Shown piece after piece: positions 33,204 to 44,378 of a DNA stretch of 64,000 nucleotides. Source of the DNA: Mansonella perstans (lineage: Eukaryota; Nematoda; Chromadorea; Rhabditida; Onchocercidae). Made by a program: the position numbers and the translations under genes. Each line of letters opens with the position of its first letter. Positions within the stretch are counted from its first letter, which is position 1. The notes under the pieces were generated by a model. That model did no database searches, was not told where the DNA came from, and was given only the letters and a program-made list of their open reading frames with translations. The stretch covers positions 1 to 64,000 of the forward strand of contig JBAMDO010000213.1 of the NCBI GenBank assembly GCA_037074765.1, in the 5' to 3' direction.

Positions 33204-33245
33204 GTTGGGTTTGAGCAGTGAAAGAGAAAACGTGAGCTCATTAAA

Positions 33246-33319
33246 CTACGAATTCATGTACTTGGTGACAGCTGTGGTGCCCTCGGACACTTCGCTAATT
33301 CACCAAAGAATCTGCAGTA
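33246..33319 (-). pseudogene. Histone H2B 3' fragment, copy A
   Basis: The minus strand encodes VSEGTTAVTKYMNS-stop (TAG at 33246-33248), matching the H2B C-terminal consensus VSEGTKAVTKYTSS. Just upstream, in another frame, is FFGELAK, the preceding H2B helix; about 7 bases coding for His-Ala are missing, which breaks the frame. At about 33320 the gene is cut and fused to an intron of the inverted NCAM-like fragment. It is a truncated, frameshifted pseudogene whose 3' stem-loop survives. Confidence 0.85.
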
Positions 33320-33450
33320 CTACTATTCTTGGAAGTGATAAACTAAAAAGAGTGACAAAGTGCATGAACATAAATATTTCAAAATATAAAACGATCAGTA
33401 TCGGAAGAAATCAAGAAAACAAACACTTCGGATTAAACGGAAGAATGTAC

Positions 33451-34626
33451 CTCAGCAGTAGTATTTCCGGTATTCAAACTATTACCGGCAGCATTACTGT
33501 ATCTGTTAAGTGAACTTGAATTAAGTCGTTCAGTCTGATTCGTTGATCTACTTGACCATTCCTGTCCAAGATGTAACCATTGAGCTTTCAAAGATCCATC
33601 CCCACTGAATTCGCATACCATTTTCAATTTAACGCTATTACCACGTGTGGTTGTCAAATTCTTCATCGATTTCAACCTTGGTTTGTCTGAAATTTTCGAA
33701 ACAAATCATTGTCCCATCGAAATAATTATATGCTACTAAAAAAAATATCGCAGGTTAATTCATCAAAATTGCACAAAAAGAAAACAAAACACTAACTGAA
33801 AACTGTCAAGTTAAAATCTAGTCGTGCTTCATCTAGAGCATTTTTTGCGATACAACTATATGTGCCACGATCTGCTGGGATCAAATCGCGAATTATAAGG
33901 GTGCCATCATCCGTAACATATTTTTCAGAAAGCACAATGATTTCTTCATCTCCATCCTGAACGAAGATTAATTTAAAATGAAACAAAATATAAATTTAAA
34001 CAAGCGATTTGAACATCATTCTGATTAAATCACTGCTGTTCCTTTCTTTCTCCCTCTCTTCCTTTCTCTCTCACCCCTCTATATATCAAACAATGACGAC
34101 AATGTAAATTCTGATTTTACAGCCTTTTATTTAAAGTTAAAATTTGAAAAGAGAAGAGGTAAAAAAAAGCTAACAGTGTATTTAATCCATTGATAATAAG
34201 GCTTAGGTTTACCGACAGCTTGGCATCGGATGATGAAATCACGACCTTCGACACCATATGTTGCTTCCGATCCATCAAGTATTGTTATTTTCGGACGTAC
34301 TGTAAAGCTTGAAGATACAAATCATTCAGAAATTAAGCAATTTTAATTATTTGACTAAAATTACTTATGTTTAAAAAATTATTCCGATAATTCAGCAATA
34401 TATTGCAAAATCCCATTCAATTCTTTCACTATTTCCGAAATTTTAGAGCAAGACCGATAATTATGCAAATTTAATGAACCATATCCGGTAACATTGATTG
34501 TAACAGTTTCGAATGAGTAGAACTGTGCCGCACTACACGTATATTGACCATCATCAAGACTGGAATCATATTTTGGGATTACCAAAATTTGATTTGCATC
34601 TTTGAATTCATAGTTTCGTGGTCCAC
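33451..34626 (-). pseudogene. ncam-1: Inverted NCAM-like fragment, Ig2b-Ig4a exons, copy A
   Basis: Exons 34626-34480, 34299-34175, 33956-33797 and 33686-33451 match exons 27922-29082 of the + gene nearly base for base, with their introns. Homology runs from about 34951 to 33320 (equal to 27589-29212). This copy has an in-frame two-codon insertion (Lys-Met, in GNSVKLKMVCEF) and Lys-to-Gln in KAQW, both shared with copy B but not with the + gene. The second half of Ig4 and everything upstream of Ig2b are missing, so the fragment cannot make a complete protein by itself. Confidence 0.85.
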
Positions 34627-35052
34627 CTGTAAGGAGGATATAAATTTCATTAGATTAAATAGCAGGACATAAAAATAAAATCGAAAATTCAAAAATATGA
34701 CCTTCAAGCTGTTTCAAGCTGTTTCACTAATTAATTCATTATTCAATAACGGTACGAATAGAAAAAAAATACATGGTTGAGCTAGTTATTCAAATAACGA
34801 TTTATCTGAAATGAAATCTAAAATGTTAAATTTCTGGATTTTTTATTAACTAAAATTATGCTATCTAACTCTCTTTAATGTCTCCACTTTTTTCTACTAA
34901 CATTCACAACTTAAATCAATTCAAGTTAAAATCAAAAAATCAAATTCAAAATTGTCATGTAGCATAAAAGAGCATTCTAGGAAGAAAAAGAAACAGAGAG
35001 AGAAAAGTCAGCTGGAGTAAGTGGATTTGATTTGTCGTCATCATTAGACCTC

Positions 35053-35058
35053 TATAAA
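35053..35058 (+). promoter_or_regulatory. TATA box of H2A gene, copy A
   Basis: CTCTATAAAAC lies 83 bases before the H2A ATG, a spacing that allows a ~30-base TATA-to-start distance and the short leader usual for histone genes. The 5' region from about 34953 is not shared with the NCAM-like gene, so the H2A unit carries its own promoter. Confidence 0.65.
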
Positions 35059-35135
35059 ACGAATTATTACCAGCCATGCGTCATTGTTCCACGTCGATTT
35101 ACCGTGTTTGGTCGGTTCACTTTAATCAGCTTTAA

Positions 35136-35507
35136 ATGCCGGGTCTCAAAAAGTCCATGAAGAACAAATCGCGATCCATCAAAGCTGAATTGCTTTTCCC
35201 GGTTGGTCGTATTCACCGTCTTCTTCGCAAAGGTAAATACGCTAATCGGATTGCTGCCGTTGCTCCAGTATATCTTGCAGCAGTGCTTGAATACTTAGTT
35301 ACCGAAATTCTGGAAATAGCTGGGGACGCGGCGCATGCCAACAACAAACACCGGATTAGTCCACGCGACATACAATTGGCTATACGGAACGACGATGAAC
35401 TGGCTGCACTACTTTCCGATGTAATGATCGCTGGAGGAGGTGTGTTGCCAAATATCCATCCTGCGCTTCTTTCGAAGCGAAAAAAAACTGCCCCTAACAA
35501 GAAGTGA
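35136..35507 (+). CDS. H2A: Divergent histone H2A, copy A
   Basis: Intronless, 123 codons, start ATG at 35136. The histone fold is clear: [20 protein letters not shown], then [12 protein letters not shown], then the [14 protein letters not shown]-terminal docking segment. Acidic-patch residues are kept (Glu in LEYL, TEILE; NDDEL for the usual NDEEL). It differs from canonical H2A at many conserved places: KAELLF for RAGLQF, IAAVAPV for [20 protein letters not shown] for GNAARDNKKTRIA, IAGGGV for IAQGGV. The tail is short and basic ([10 protein letters not shown]) with no H2A.X SQ motif, and loop 1 is not H2A.Z-like. Nucleosomal role is inferred from the family. It sits between inverted pieces of an adhesion gene and is repeated, with the same protein, at 42690. 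Confidence 0.93.
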   Translation: MPGLKKSMKNKSRSIKAELLFPVGRIHRLLRKGKYANRIAAVAPVYLAAVLEYLVTEILEIAGDAAHANNKHRISPRDIQLAIRNDDELAALLSDVMIAGGGVLPNIHPALLSKRKKTAPNKK

Positions 35508-36589
35508 TCTATTTTTAAGAATCACAACCCAACGATTTAAATGTCTGTGAAATCAGATCATATTAAAAACAATGTTATAAAATAATGATAAATTTCTTAC
35601 ATTTGAAATTTTCCACATATGAAGATAGTTTTCCACTTTTGTCTGTACGTTTTACATCAGAAAAACGTAGAATCTCTGTCAACGTAAAAAAAAAAAAAAA
35701 AAATAGAACAGAATAGAGAATATCTTTTATGTTATTGTTCGATTTATTTAAATATTAAAAATCTAACTTCCTTTTTCTGCTTTATTTGGTGTTTATTGAA
35801 TCATTTCTATAAGAATCATAGCGGCGCTGTTGGATATCCGGATTCTGACTGCTTGATCTAAAATCGAATTTCTTTTCCTAAGAAATATTGCAACTCAAAT
35901 TTATTTTTGTTCCATCTTAATCTTTATCTACATTAAGATAAAGATAAAGATTAAGATGAAGTCTTCAATCTCAAACCTTCTTCGAAGAAATTTAAATGTA
36001 AGATTTCGTTTGCTTTTTCGCATTTATTTCTCAAACGTAGGATGCATGAATCGATGAACAAAGTTTCGCCACCGATGATTGTTTTCCTCTACTTCTGAGC
36101 ATCTGTCTGGCTTGTGCCCACGCAAAAAATAATTGATATGGTCTTAAAACTAAGTATCTGTAATGAGGTATCTGCGATTCATCTGTATCACCTCATGTAC
36201 CTGATATTAAACGATTGCGTCAACCACCCAAATATTGAAGTCAACAATTGAAAAGTGACAAAATTCGAACAGTATGCGCTCGAATTTTCTCTACATTGGA
36301 CAGATGTTCCTTTCCACAGAAGCTGGGTGGTATTTGTAGTAATCTGAAGGCAGACTAGCTGCTTGTACGCTGTTTACCGGTATCATAAAGTCGTTCCTAA
36401 AATGGCGGTGAGGGTATTTGCATGCTATGATAACATGTTTTGGTCTGGAGAAAAAAGAACTACCGGAAGGTTGAAATAGGGCAATCACGAAAAACTAACG
36501 TTTATCCCAACAATTTTATTTCGGTTCATCCGTATGTTGTTAAATACTACAATATTTCTTGTATAACGGTTTATCAAGAATACAGAAAT
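35508..36589. other. 3' flank of H2A, copy A
   Basis: CACAACCCAACG at about 35523 resembles the sequence preceding histone stem-loops, but the stem-loop itself is not recognisable afterwards (GATTTAAATGTC). An A-run follows at 35687-35702. The rest, to the R repeat, shows no convincing coding exon; a more diverged copy of about 35930-36570 occurs at 48374-49020. Confidence 0.5.
35913..35958. repeat. Perfect 17-bp hairpin in H2A 3' flank, copy A
   Basis: CATCTTAATCTTTATCT (35913-35929) is followed after 12 bases by its exact reverse complement AGATAAAGATTAAGATG (35942-35958). It recurs at 43467-43512. The partial third copy retains only the right arm, starting at about 48374, exactly at its breakpoint. 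Confidence 0.8.
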
Positions 36590-36824
36590 CTTAAACAACA
36601 CTCTCCAATGGCTACAACAATGTCGCTTGCAAAAACATCAACCTGTTAACATATCATTAAAAAAATTATATAAACGTAAAGCTGGATTTAAAAAAAAACG
36701 AAAAAAAAAACATTCCAGTAAGGCACAGCTCGAATGTTATCAACTACAGTATATTAAAAACAAATTCGCGTACAACTTATCGCCGAAGCTTCTCTCTATC
36801 TTCAGAGAGTCATTAAATGAATGA
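36590..36824 (+). repeat. Repeat R, copy 2, lysine-rich ORF on plus strand
   Basis: Same segment as 31229-31500 but inverted. The ORF reads VNISLKKLYKRKAGFKKKRK then KKHSSKAQLECYQLQ and ends LLSIFRESLNE-stop. It joins the NCAM 3'-flank segment at about 36820. Unidentified. Confidence 0.55.
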
Positions 36825-37140
36825 AAAGCAATCATTGAAGTCGAAGCATTCTGCACCAAAAATGCAAATTGAAATATATTATTTTGACTGTTAATGATAT
36901 CAAGCTTAATTCAAACAGGTGTTGAGTGTGGACCATTTCTAAATCTTCCGCCATGACTGAAACAGTGAAATCCTTGGAAAAGTGAAGAAATCATGATGAA
37001 ATTTCGTTTTTTTTCAGGTATTGTTGTAACCTCTAAATTTACGAACAGCAGGTAAGTTGGATATTTGAAATAAATATGAAATCAAAACAAAAAAGTTATT
37101 AATTCCACAATATCTGGAGTATCTTCTTCTTTGAATAAAT

Positions 37141-39957
37141 TCAAATAACGTACTTCACGTCAACCAGCAGACTGTTTTGTTCATCGTTCAATAAGTGATT
37201 ATTTTCCGCCCTGAAAAAAAAATTTTGTCAGAAAAAAGAAAAAAATGAGTTGTTTGAAATATAAAGGCAGTCTTCCAATCAAAAGTTTCAAAAATTCCGG
37301 AATACAAAAAAATATTTTGTTAGGACTGGATCAATCATTAATGTGATCCAATGTGCCTTTTGTTCAATAAGATTTAACTACCTGTCGATGTTAATGCGAT
37401 ACAGAATTTTCGTGGCTTTATAAATTTGATTGTAAAATCACAAACAATATAATTTTATACCTTAAACACTAAAAAAAAAAAAAAAAAACGAATTTATCAA
37501 TTCTTAATCAAAAAACGGACTTATCATTTTGTAATCCGTTTTTCGATTTGCTATTATGATACTTCTGACCAGATCCAAAAAATGCTGAACAAATTAGCGC
37601 GAAAAATCCACGATGCTGCTTTAAACAACATATGGCATCCGTGATAACTGCTAACAGTAAAAGTAATAAAACGATAAATAATAAAATTGCAAACGAACTG
37701 GAATCAGCATCATGACGCTCACCTTCCGCATATTCTGCAAATTATTACTGAAAGGATTACTGCAGAAATACATTATTATTTGCTTATCAAGTAATTTCAA
37801 TTATTCTCTTTCCAATTTACTTATGAATTCATTCAAACCATAAACAGTGAACGAAATTACGAAGGAAAACACGACAAAAAAGGCACCAAAATGTTTCATA
37901 CTTTTTTCCAACATAACTTTAATGCGAAATAATTTACGTAATGAATTTTGAATATTTCAATCGAGAAAAAAGGAAAAGGAAATAAAAAAAAAAAAAAAAA
38001 AAAAAACAAGTTTTAGTATTAACTAACCCGATGTACTAAGTACAAATGAATGAGCATTACTATTACCAACATCATTTACAGCAATTAGAAATAATAAATC
38101 CACTCTGAGATCATCAGAGCCTAAATTGAGCTCAAAACTCTCCGCATCAGAATGCTTCTGCAAAAATTTTATATTTAGACTAGATTTTTGCTTCATCTGA
38201 TTTAAATAGAAATGGAAAATGGATAAATCAAGCGACCAAACAAACAACATTCAAATAAAATTGAGCAATTAAAAGTAATCAAAAAAATAATGTAATAAAA
38301 AAGTGTATACATCAGAAGGATTAAGTAATTCAGTAACAAAGTGTATATAAATCCTTGTCACTTAGAGATATAAATGTTACAGTATACCATTTCAGTATGT
38401 GAGATTTCTTTCAAAATTAATTTATATGCAGTAATTGGTGAACCACGATTATCTGGCTTAATCCAAACAATTTCACAAGCTTTCGAACAATCATAATGTA
38501 TATCGATTGGCGCATCCGGTGCTGCAAAATCATTCCGACAGTAACTAAACATCCGGAAAATGTTCATCCCAACATCTTATTCTGTTCTAGTCTATTCTAC
38601 TAAACATGAAAAGAAAAATTTTGGAAAAAGATAAGTTTAAACATTGGACACTATCAACGATCTTTCGTTTTTTTTAACCGAATTAAATAGAAATCCTAAA
38701 ACTTTGGAAAATATCGTTCTTTATTTTTCACGGTTCCTTCAAATGGTTCTTTTTTTTCTGTTTTTTTTTTTTTTTTCTTGCACTGGAATGATTTTGTAGA
38801 AGAATTTGAACTTTAGTTTCGAAAAGTTTAATATCAATTACCCCATGGATCAGTAGTTTCGATGAAATCGGGAGCACTCAATTCTGATATACCAGCTTCG
38901 TTGATCGCTTGCGCTCGAATTCTATATCTCTTTCTCGGTTCCAAATAATGAAATTTAAATTCATGTCCGCCATTAAATTCAAAAGTTACATTTGTGACAT
39001 TCATTTCACCGTTATCTTTGTTTGTCTGAAACATATTTTTCTATATCAAATCAGAATGATTGCCGTTAAGTCTGGTACAACAAAGTTTCCAACTGTTTTT
39101 TTGCGATTTAACATAGATATATGTTTGGTGAACGATAAGTACCCATGCAACATACTACCTGAACTATCGAGTAAGGTATCTAAGAGAGAGATATCTAAGA
39201 GTAAGGTATCTAAGAGTACACTAATAAATTGAAGAAAGTATCGTATGACTGGACATATCTGATACCCCTCAATTTTAAGAAAATCTCGAGTTAAATTTTG
39301 AGTTAAAACAAACCTTATCTTCGGGTACAATATAAAATGTAATATTTGACGGCAGTTTTCCAGGTGGCGAATTTTTCAATTCACCAGTAGTGCACATACC
39401 AAAATTTGGATAACCATGTTCATGGCAATTTAGCTCGGTTGGTGTTAGCGGTGGTACTGAAATTGTAAAGTGGAAAAGATAGTTCAATTTCCAGTTTCTT
39501 AAATTTTAATCAAACTCGTCGCTGAATGAATTCTAATTGTTATCATTCCACAAAAGATCGCTTTCATATTTTATGAAAATTTTATACATACGAATAATTA
39601 CTCAATAAAAAAGTAAATAACGAAACAAAAAGTCAAAACATACAAATTTCAATCAACCGAAGTTCAGCACGATCAGGTGGACCAATGCCATTATCAACCA
39701 TACAAGTATAGATACCAAAATCATGCTGATTAACATCGCGCACCTAAAACCTAATACTTTGATTTTTTCAGTAAAAATTAACAGCCTCGAATTCAAAAAT
39801 CAGGTTTTCAGGAAATGAAATTGTTAAATTGGAGAGAATAATTGAAGGAAAATTATTATGCAAGGCAAGACCAATACATAAGCATTACGGTACTTACAGT
39901 AAGAGTTGCGGTAACAGCTCTAGTATCGAGGATATATTTCGAGCCATCAGCGTAAAG
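37141..39957 (-). pseudogene. ncam-1: Inverted NCAM-like fragment, Ig5 part to cytoplasmic tail, copy A
   Basis: Exons: about 39957-39898 (cut Ig5), 39743-39644, 39456-39314, 39025-38842, 38521-38388, 38196-38028, 37734-37521, 37210-37141 (TGA). They encode the end of Ig5 (DFGIYTCMVDNGIG), FN3-1 (PPLTPTELNC... to FIETTDPW), FN3-2 (APDAPIDIHYD...), the membrane segment and the tail. All internal phases agree. The stretch 39957 to about 38296 supplies the exons missing from the + gene. FN3-2b lacks ten residues (LLFL-IAVND instead of LLFLKPLTTYEVKLIAVND), a 30-bp deletion shared with copy B. The Ig5 exon is cut at the junction with the direct 3'-flank copy. Whether copy B Ig exons (42165-40990) splice to this fragment is unknown. 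Confidence 0.85.
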
Positions 39958-40706
39958 TCTACTGATTGACGTGAAGTGCGTTATTTGAATTTATTCAAAG
40001 AAGAAAATATTCCAGATATCGTGCAATTAATGACTTTTTTGTTTTGATTTCATATTTATTTCAAATATCCCACTTACCCTCTCTTCGTAAGTGTAAAGGT
40101 CAAAGTACTGTTTGAATTTTACAACAATACCTGACAAACACGAAATTTCACCATGATTTCTTCACCTTTCCAAGGATTTCACTATTTCAGTCATGGCGGA
40201 AGATTTAAAAATGGTCCACATTCAACACCTATTTGAATTAAGCTTGACATCATTAACAGTTATAATAATATATTTCAATTTGCATTTTCGGTCCAGAATG
40301 CTTTGACTTCAACCGTTGCTTTTCATTCATTTAATGACTCTCTGAAGATAGAGAGAAGCTTCGGCGATAAGTTGTACGCGAATTTGTTTTTAATATACTG
40401 TAGTTGATAACATTCGAGCTGTGCCTTACTGGAATGTTTTTTTTTCGTTTCCTTTTTAAATCCAGCTTTACATTTATATAATTTTTTAAGTGATATATTA
40501 ATAGGTTGATGTTTTTGCAAGCGACATTGTAGCCATTGGACAGTGTTGTTTAAGAGGAATCTCAACAGGTATTTTGGAAGATGCCAGAAATCCGATTTAA
40601 TGCAAGAATTGACATCCCCGGCATAATAGCATTTACACTATTACAAATATAATAAATCTTTATTCACTTCACATAAAACATGCATGATAGATTATATCAG
40701 ATCGTA
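39958..40706 (+). repeat. Junction segment: NCAM 3' flank, R copy 3, orphan-exon remnant
   Basis: From AGTCTACTGATTGACGTGAAG at about 39956 the sequence follows the + gene tail and 3' flank (30630-30986) in direct orientation but diverged. At 40338-40612 it is repeat R (minus-strand ORF with LYKCKAGFKK), then the last ~95 bases of the orphan exon of 32362-32460. The 5' part of that exon and the LTR are absent. Confidence 0.75.
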
Positions 40707-40726
40707 AGTATAATTCATTAATTTGT

Positions 40727-40742
40727 GGCCCTAAAGAGGACC
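40727..40742 (-). terminator. Histone mRNA 3' stem-loop, copy B
   Basis: Same 16-base stem-loop as at 33188-33203, with the same AACCCAAC flank on the minus strand, serving the H2B fragment at 40785-40858. Confidence 0.9.
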
Positions 40743-40784
40743 GTTGGGTTTGAGCAGTGAAAGAGAAAACGTGAGCTCATTAAA

Positions 40785-40858
40785 CTACGAATTCATGTAC
40801 TTGGTGACAGCTGTGGTGCCCTCGGACACTTCACTAATTCACCAAAGAATCTGCAGTA
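40785..40858 (-). pseudogene. Histone H2B 3' fragment, copy B
   Basis: Copy of 33246-33319 with one visible base change (GTGAAGTG for GCGAAGTG). It has the same His-Ala deletion, the same stop and the same fusion point to the NCAM intron, so the H2B break predates the tandem duplication. Confidence 0.85.
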
Positions 40859-40989
40859 CTACTATTCTTGGAAGTGATAAACTAAAAAGAGTGACAAAGT
40901 GCATGAACATAAATATTTCAAAATATAAAACGATCAGTATCGGAAGAAATCAAGAAAACAAACACTTCGGATTAAACGGAAGAATGTAC

Positions 40990-42165
40990 CTCAGCAGTAG
41001 TATTTCCGGTATTCAAACTATTACCGGCAGCATTACTGTATCTGTTAAGTGAACTTGAATTAAGTCGTTCAGTCTGATTCGTTGATCTACTTGACCATTC
41101 CTGTCCAAGATGTAACCATTGAGCTTTCAAAGATCCATCCCCACTGAATTCGCATACCATTTTCAATTTAACGCTATTACCACGTGTGGTTGTCAAATTC
41201 TTCATCGATTTCAACCTTGGTTTGTCTGAAATTTTCGAAACAAATCATTGTCCCATCGAAATAATTATATGCTACTAAAAAAAATATCGCAGGTTAATTC
41301 ATCAAAATTGCACAAAAAGAAAACAAAACACTAACTGAAAACTGTCAAGTTAAAATCTAGTCGTGCTTCATCTAGAGCATTTTTTGCGATACAACTATAT
41401 GTGCCACGATCTGCTGGGATCAAATCGCGAATTATAAGGGTGCCATCATCCGTAACATATTTTTCAGAAAGCACAATGATTTCTTCATCTCCATCCTGAA
41501 CGAAGATTAATTTAAAATGAAACAAAATATAAATTTAAACAAGCGATTTGAACATCATTCTGATTAAATCACTGCTGTTCCTTTCTTTCTCCCTCTCTCC
41601 CTTTCTCTCTCACCCCTCTATATATCAAACAATGACGACAATGTAAATTCTGATTTTACAGCCTTTTATTTAAAGTTAAAATTTGAAAAGAGAAGAGGTA
41701 AAAAAAAGCTAACAGTGTATTTAATCCATTGATAATAAGGCTTAGGTTTACCGACAGCTTGGCATCGGATGATGAAATCACGACCTTCGACACCATATGT
41801 TGCTTCCGATCCATCAAGTATTGTTATTTTCGGACGTACTGTAAAGCTTGAAGATACAAATCATTCAGAAATTAAGCAATTTTAATTATTTGACTAAAAT
41901 TACTTATGTTTAAAAAATTATTCCGATAATTCAGCAATATATTGCAAAATCCCATTCAATTCTTTCACTATTTCCGAAATTTTAGAGCAAGACCGATAAT
42001 TATGCAAATTTAATGAACCATATCCGGTAACATTGATTGTAACAGTTTCGAATGAGTAGAACTGTGCCGCACTACACGTATATTGACCATCATCAAGACT
42101 GGAATCATATTTTGGGATTACCAAAATTTGATTTGCATCTTTGAATTCATAGTTTCGTGGTCCAC
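40990..42165 (-). pseudogene. ncam-1: Inverted NCAM-like fragment, Ig2b-Ig4a exons, copy B
   Basis: Exons 42165-42019, 41838-41714, 41495-41336 and 41225-40990, as in copy A with the same Lys-Met insertion. Unlike copy A, its distal intron keeps the AAGACACTAAAAAATACTCT sequence of the + gene (about 42405-42425). In transcription order this block precedes the FN3-TM block of copy A (39957-37141), separated by the junction segment, so the two halves of the adhesion gene are again in the right order but interrupted. Confidence 0.85.
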
Positions 42166-42606
42166 CTGTAAGGAGGATATAAATTTCATTAGATTAAATA
42201 GCAGGACATAAAAATAAAATCGAAAATTCAAAAATATGACCTTCAAGCTGTTTCAAGCTGTTTCACTAATTAATTCATTATTCAATAACGGTACGAATAG
42301 AAAAAAAATACATGGTTGAGCTAGTTATTCAAATAACGATTTATCTGAAATGAAATCTAAAATGTTAAATTTCTGGATTTTTTATTAACTAAAATTATGC
42401 TATCTAAAGACACTAAAAAATACTCTCTTTAATGTCTCCACTTTTTTCTACTAACATTCACAACTTAAATCAATTCAAGTTAAAATCAAAAAATCAAATT
42501 CAAAATTGTCATGTAGCATAAAAGAGCATTCTAGGAAGAAAAAGAAACAGAGAGAGAAAAGTCAGCTGGAGTAAGTGGATTTGATTTGTCGTCATCATTA
42601 GACCTC

Positions 42607-42612
42607 TATAAA
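42607..42612 (+). promoter_or_regulatory. TATA box of H2A gene, copy B
   Basis: Same CTCTATAAAAC context and 83-base spacing to ATG as in copy A. Confidence 0.6.
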
Positions 42613-42689
42613 ACGAATTATTACCAGCCATGCGTCATTGTTCCACGTCGATTTACCGTGTTTGGTCGGTTCACTTTAATCAGCTTTAA

Positions 42690-43061
42690 ATGCCGGGTCT
42701 CAAAAAGTCCATGAAGAACAAATCGCGATCCATCAAAGCTGAATTGCTTTTCCCGGTTGGTCGTATTCACCGTCTTCTTCGCAAAGGTAAATACGCTAAT
42801 CGGATTGCTGCCGTTGCTCCAGTATATCTTGCAGCAGTGCTTGAATACTTAGTTACCGAAATTCTGGAAATAGCTGGGGACGCGGCGCATGCCAACAACA
42901 AACACCGGATTAGTCCACGCGACATACAATTGGCTATACGGAACGACGATGAACTGGCTGCACTACTTTCCGATGTAATGATCGCTGGAGGAGGTGTGTT
43001 GCCAAATATCCATCCTGCGCTTCTTTCGAAGCGAAAAAAAACTGCCCCTAACAAGAAGTGA
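42690..43061 (+). CDS. H2A: Divergent histone H2A, copy B
   Basis: Intronless 123-codon ORF encoding the same protein as 35136-35507, with the same 5' and 3' flanks. Both copies remain fully open although the surrounding H2B and adhesion-gene pieces are broken. This suggests either very recent duplication or retained function. As in copy A, a histone stem-loop is not recognisable after the stop. Confidence 0.93.
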   Translation: MPGLKKSMKNKSRSIKAELLFPVGRIHRLLRKGKYANRIAAVAPVYLAAVLEYLVTEILEIAGDAAHANNKHRISPRDIQLAIRNDDELAALLSDVMIAGGGVLPNIHPALLSKRKKTAPNKK

Positions 43062-43466
43062 TCTATTTTTAAGAATCACAACCCAACGATTTAAATGTCT
43101 GTGAAATCAGATCATATTAAAAACAATGTTATAAAATAATGATAAATTTCTTACATTTGAAATTTTCCACATATGAAGATAGTTTTCCACTTTTGTCTGT
43201 ACGTTTTACATCAGAAAAACGTAGAATCTCTGTCAACGTAAAAAAAAAAAAAAAAAATAGAACAGAATAGAGAATATCTTTTATGTTATTGTTCGATTTA
43301 TTTAAATATTAAAAATCTAACTTCCTTTTTCTGCTTTATTTGGTGTTTATTGAATCATTTCTATAAGAATCATAGCGGCGCTGTTGGATATCCGGATTCT
43401 GACTGCTTGATCTAAAATCGAATTTCTTTTCCTAAGAAATATTGCAACTCAAATTTATTTTTGTTC

Positions 43467-43512
43467 CATCTTAATCTTTATCTACATTAAGATAAAGATA
43501 AAGATTAAGATG
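43467..43512. repeat. Perfect 17-bp hairpin in H2A 3' flank, copy B
   Basis: Same inverted repeat and 12-base loop as at 35913-35958. Confidence 0.8.
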
Positions 43513-44143
43513 AAGTCTTCAATCTCAAACCTTCTTCGAAGAAATTTAAATGTAAGATTTCGTTTGCTTTTTCGCATTTATTTCTCAAACGTAGGATGCA
43601 TGAATCGATGAACAAAGTTTCGCCACCGATGATTGTTTTCCTCTACTTCTGAGCATCTGTCTGGCTTGTGCCCACGCAAAAAATAATTGATATGGTCTTA
43701 AAACTAAGTATCTGTAATGAGGTATCTGCGATTCATCTGTATCACCTCATGTACCTGATATTAAACGATTGCGTCAACCACCCAAATATTGAAGTCAACA
43801 ATTGAAAAGTGACAAAATTCGAACAGTATGCGCTCGAATTTTCTCTACATTGGACAGATGTTCCTTTCCACAGAAGCTGGGTGGTATTTGTAGTAATCTG
43901 AAGGCAGACTAGCTGCTTGTACGCTGTTTACCGGTATCATAAAGTCGTTCCTAAAATGGCGGTGAGGGTATTTGCATGCTATGATAACATGTTTTGGTCT
44001 GGAGAAAAAAGAACTACCGGAAGGTTGAAATAGGGCAATCACGAAAAACTAACGTTTATCCCAACAATTTTATTTCGGTTCATCCGTATGTTGTTAAATA
44101 CTACAATATTTCTTGTATAACGGTTTATCAAGAATACAGAAAT

Positions 44144-44378
44144 CTTAAACAACACTCTCCAATGGCTACAACAATGTCGCTTGCAAAAACATCAACCTGT
44201 TAACATATCATTAAAAAAATTATATAAACGTAAAGCTGGATTTAAAAAAAAACGAAAAAAAAAACATTCCAGTAAGGCACAGCTCGAATGTTATCAACTA
44301 CAGTATATTAAAAACAAATTCGCGTACAACTTATCGCCGAAGCTTCTCTCTATCTTCAGAGAGTCATTAAATGAATGA
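44144..44378 (+). repeat. Repeat R, copy 4, lysine-rich ORF on plus strand
   Basis: Equivalent of 36590-36824 in unit B, same ORF ending SIFRESLNE-stop. Confidence 0.55.

Noticed and set aside
33205..33513. 102-codon ORF on the + strand (and its copy at 40744-41052)
   Set aside because: Antisense of the H2B fragment and of an NCAM Ig exon; no independent coding signal.
35213..35500. Minus-strand ORF within H2A (and at 42767-43054)
   Set aside because: Shadow of the histone H2A coding frame.
35687..35702. A-run after H2A considered as a retroposed poly(A) tail
   Set aside because: The copy has its own TATA box and 5' flank, and no flanking direct repeats were found, so retroposition is not supported.
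36291..36488. Minus-strand ORF in the H2A 3' flank (also at 43845-44042)
   Set aside because: The diverged third copy does not preserve the frame, so no sign of coding selection.
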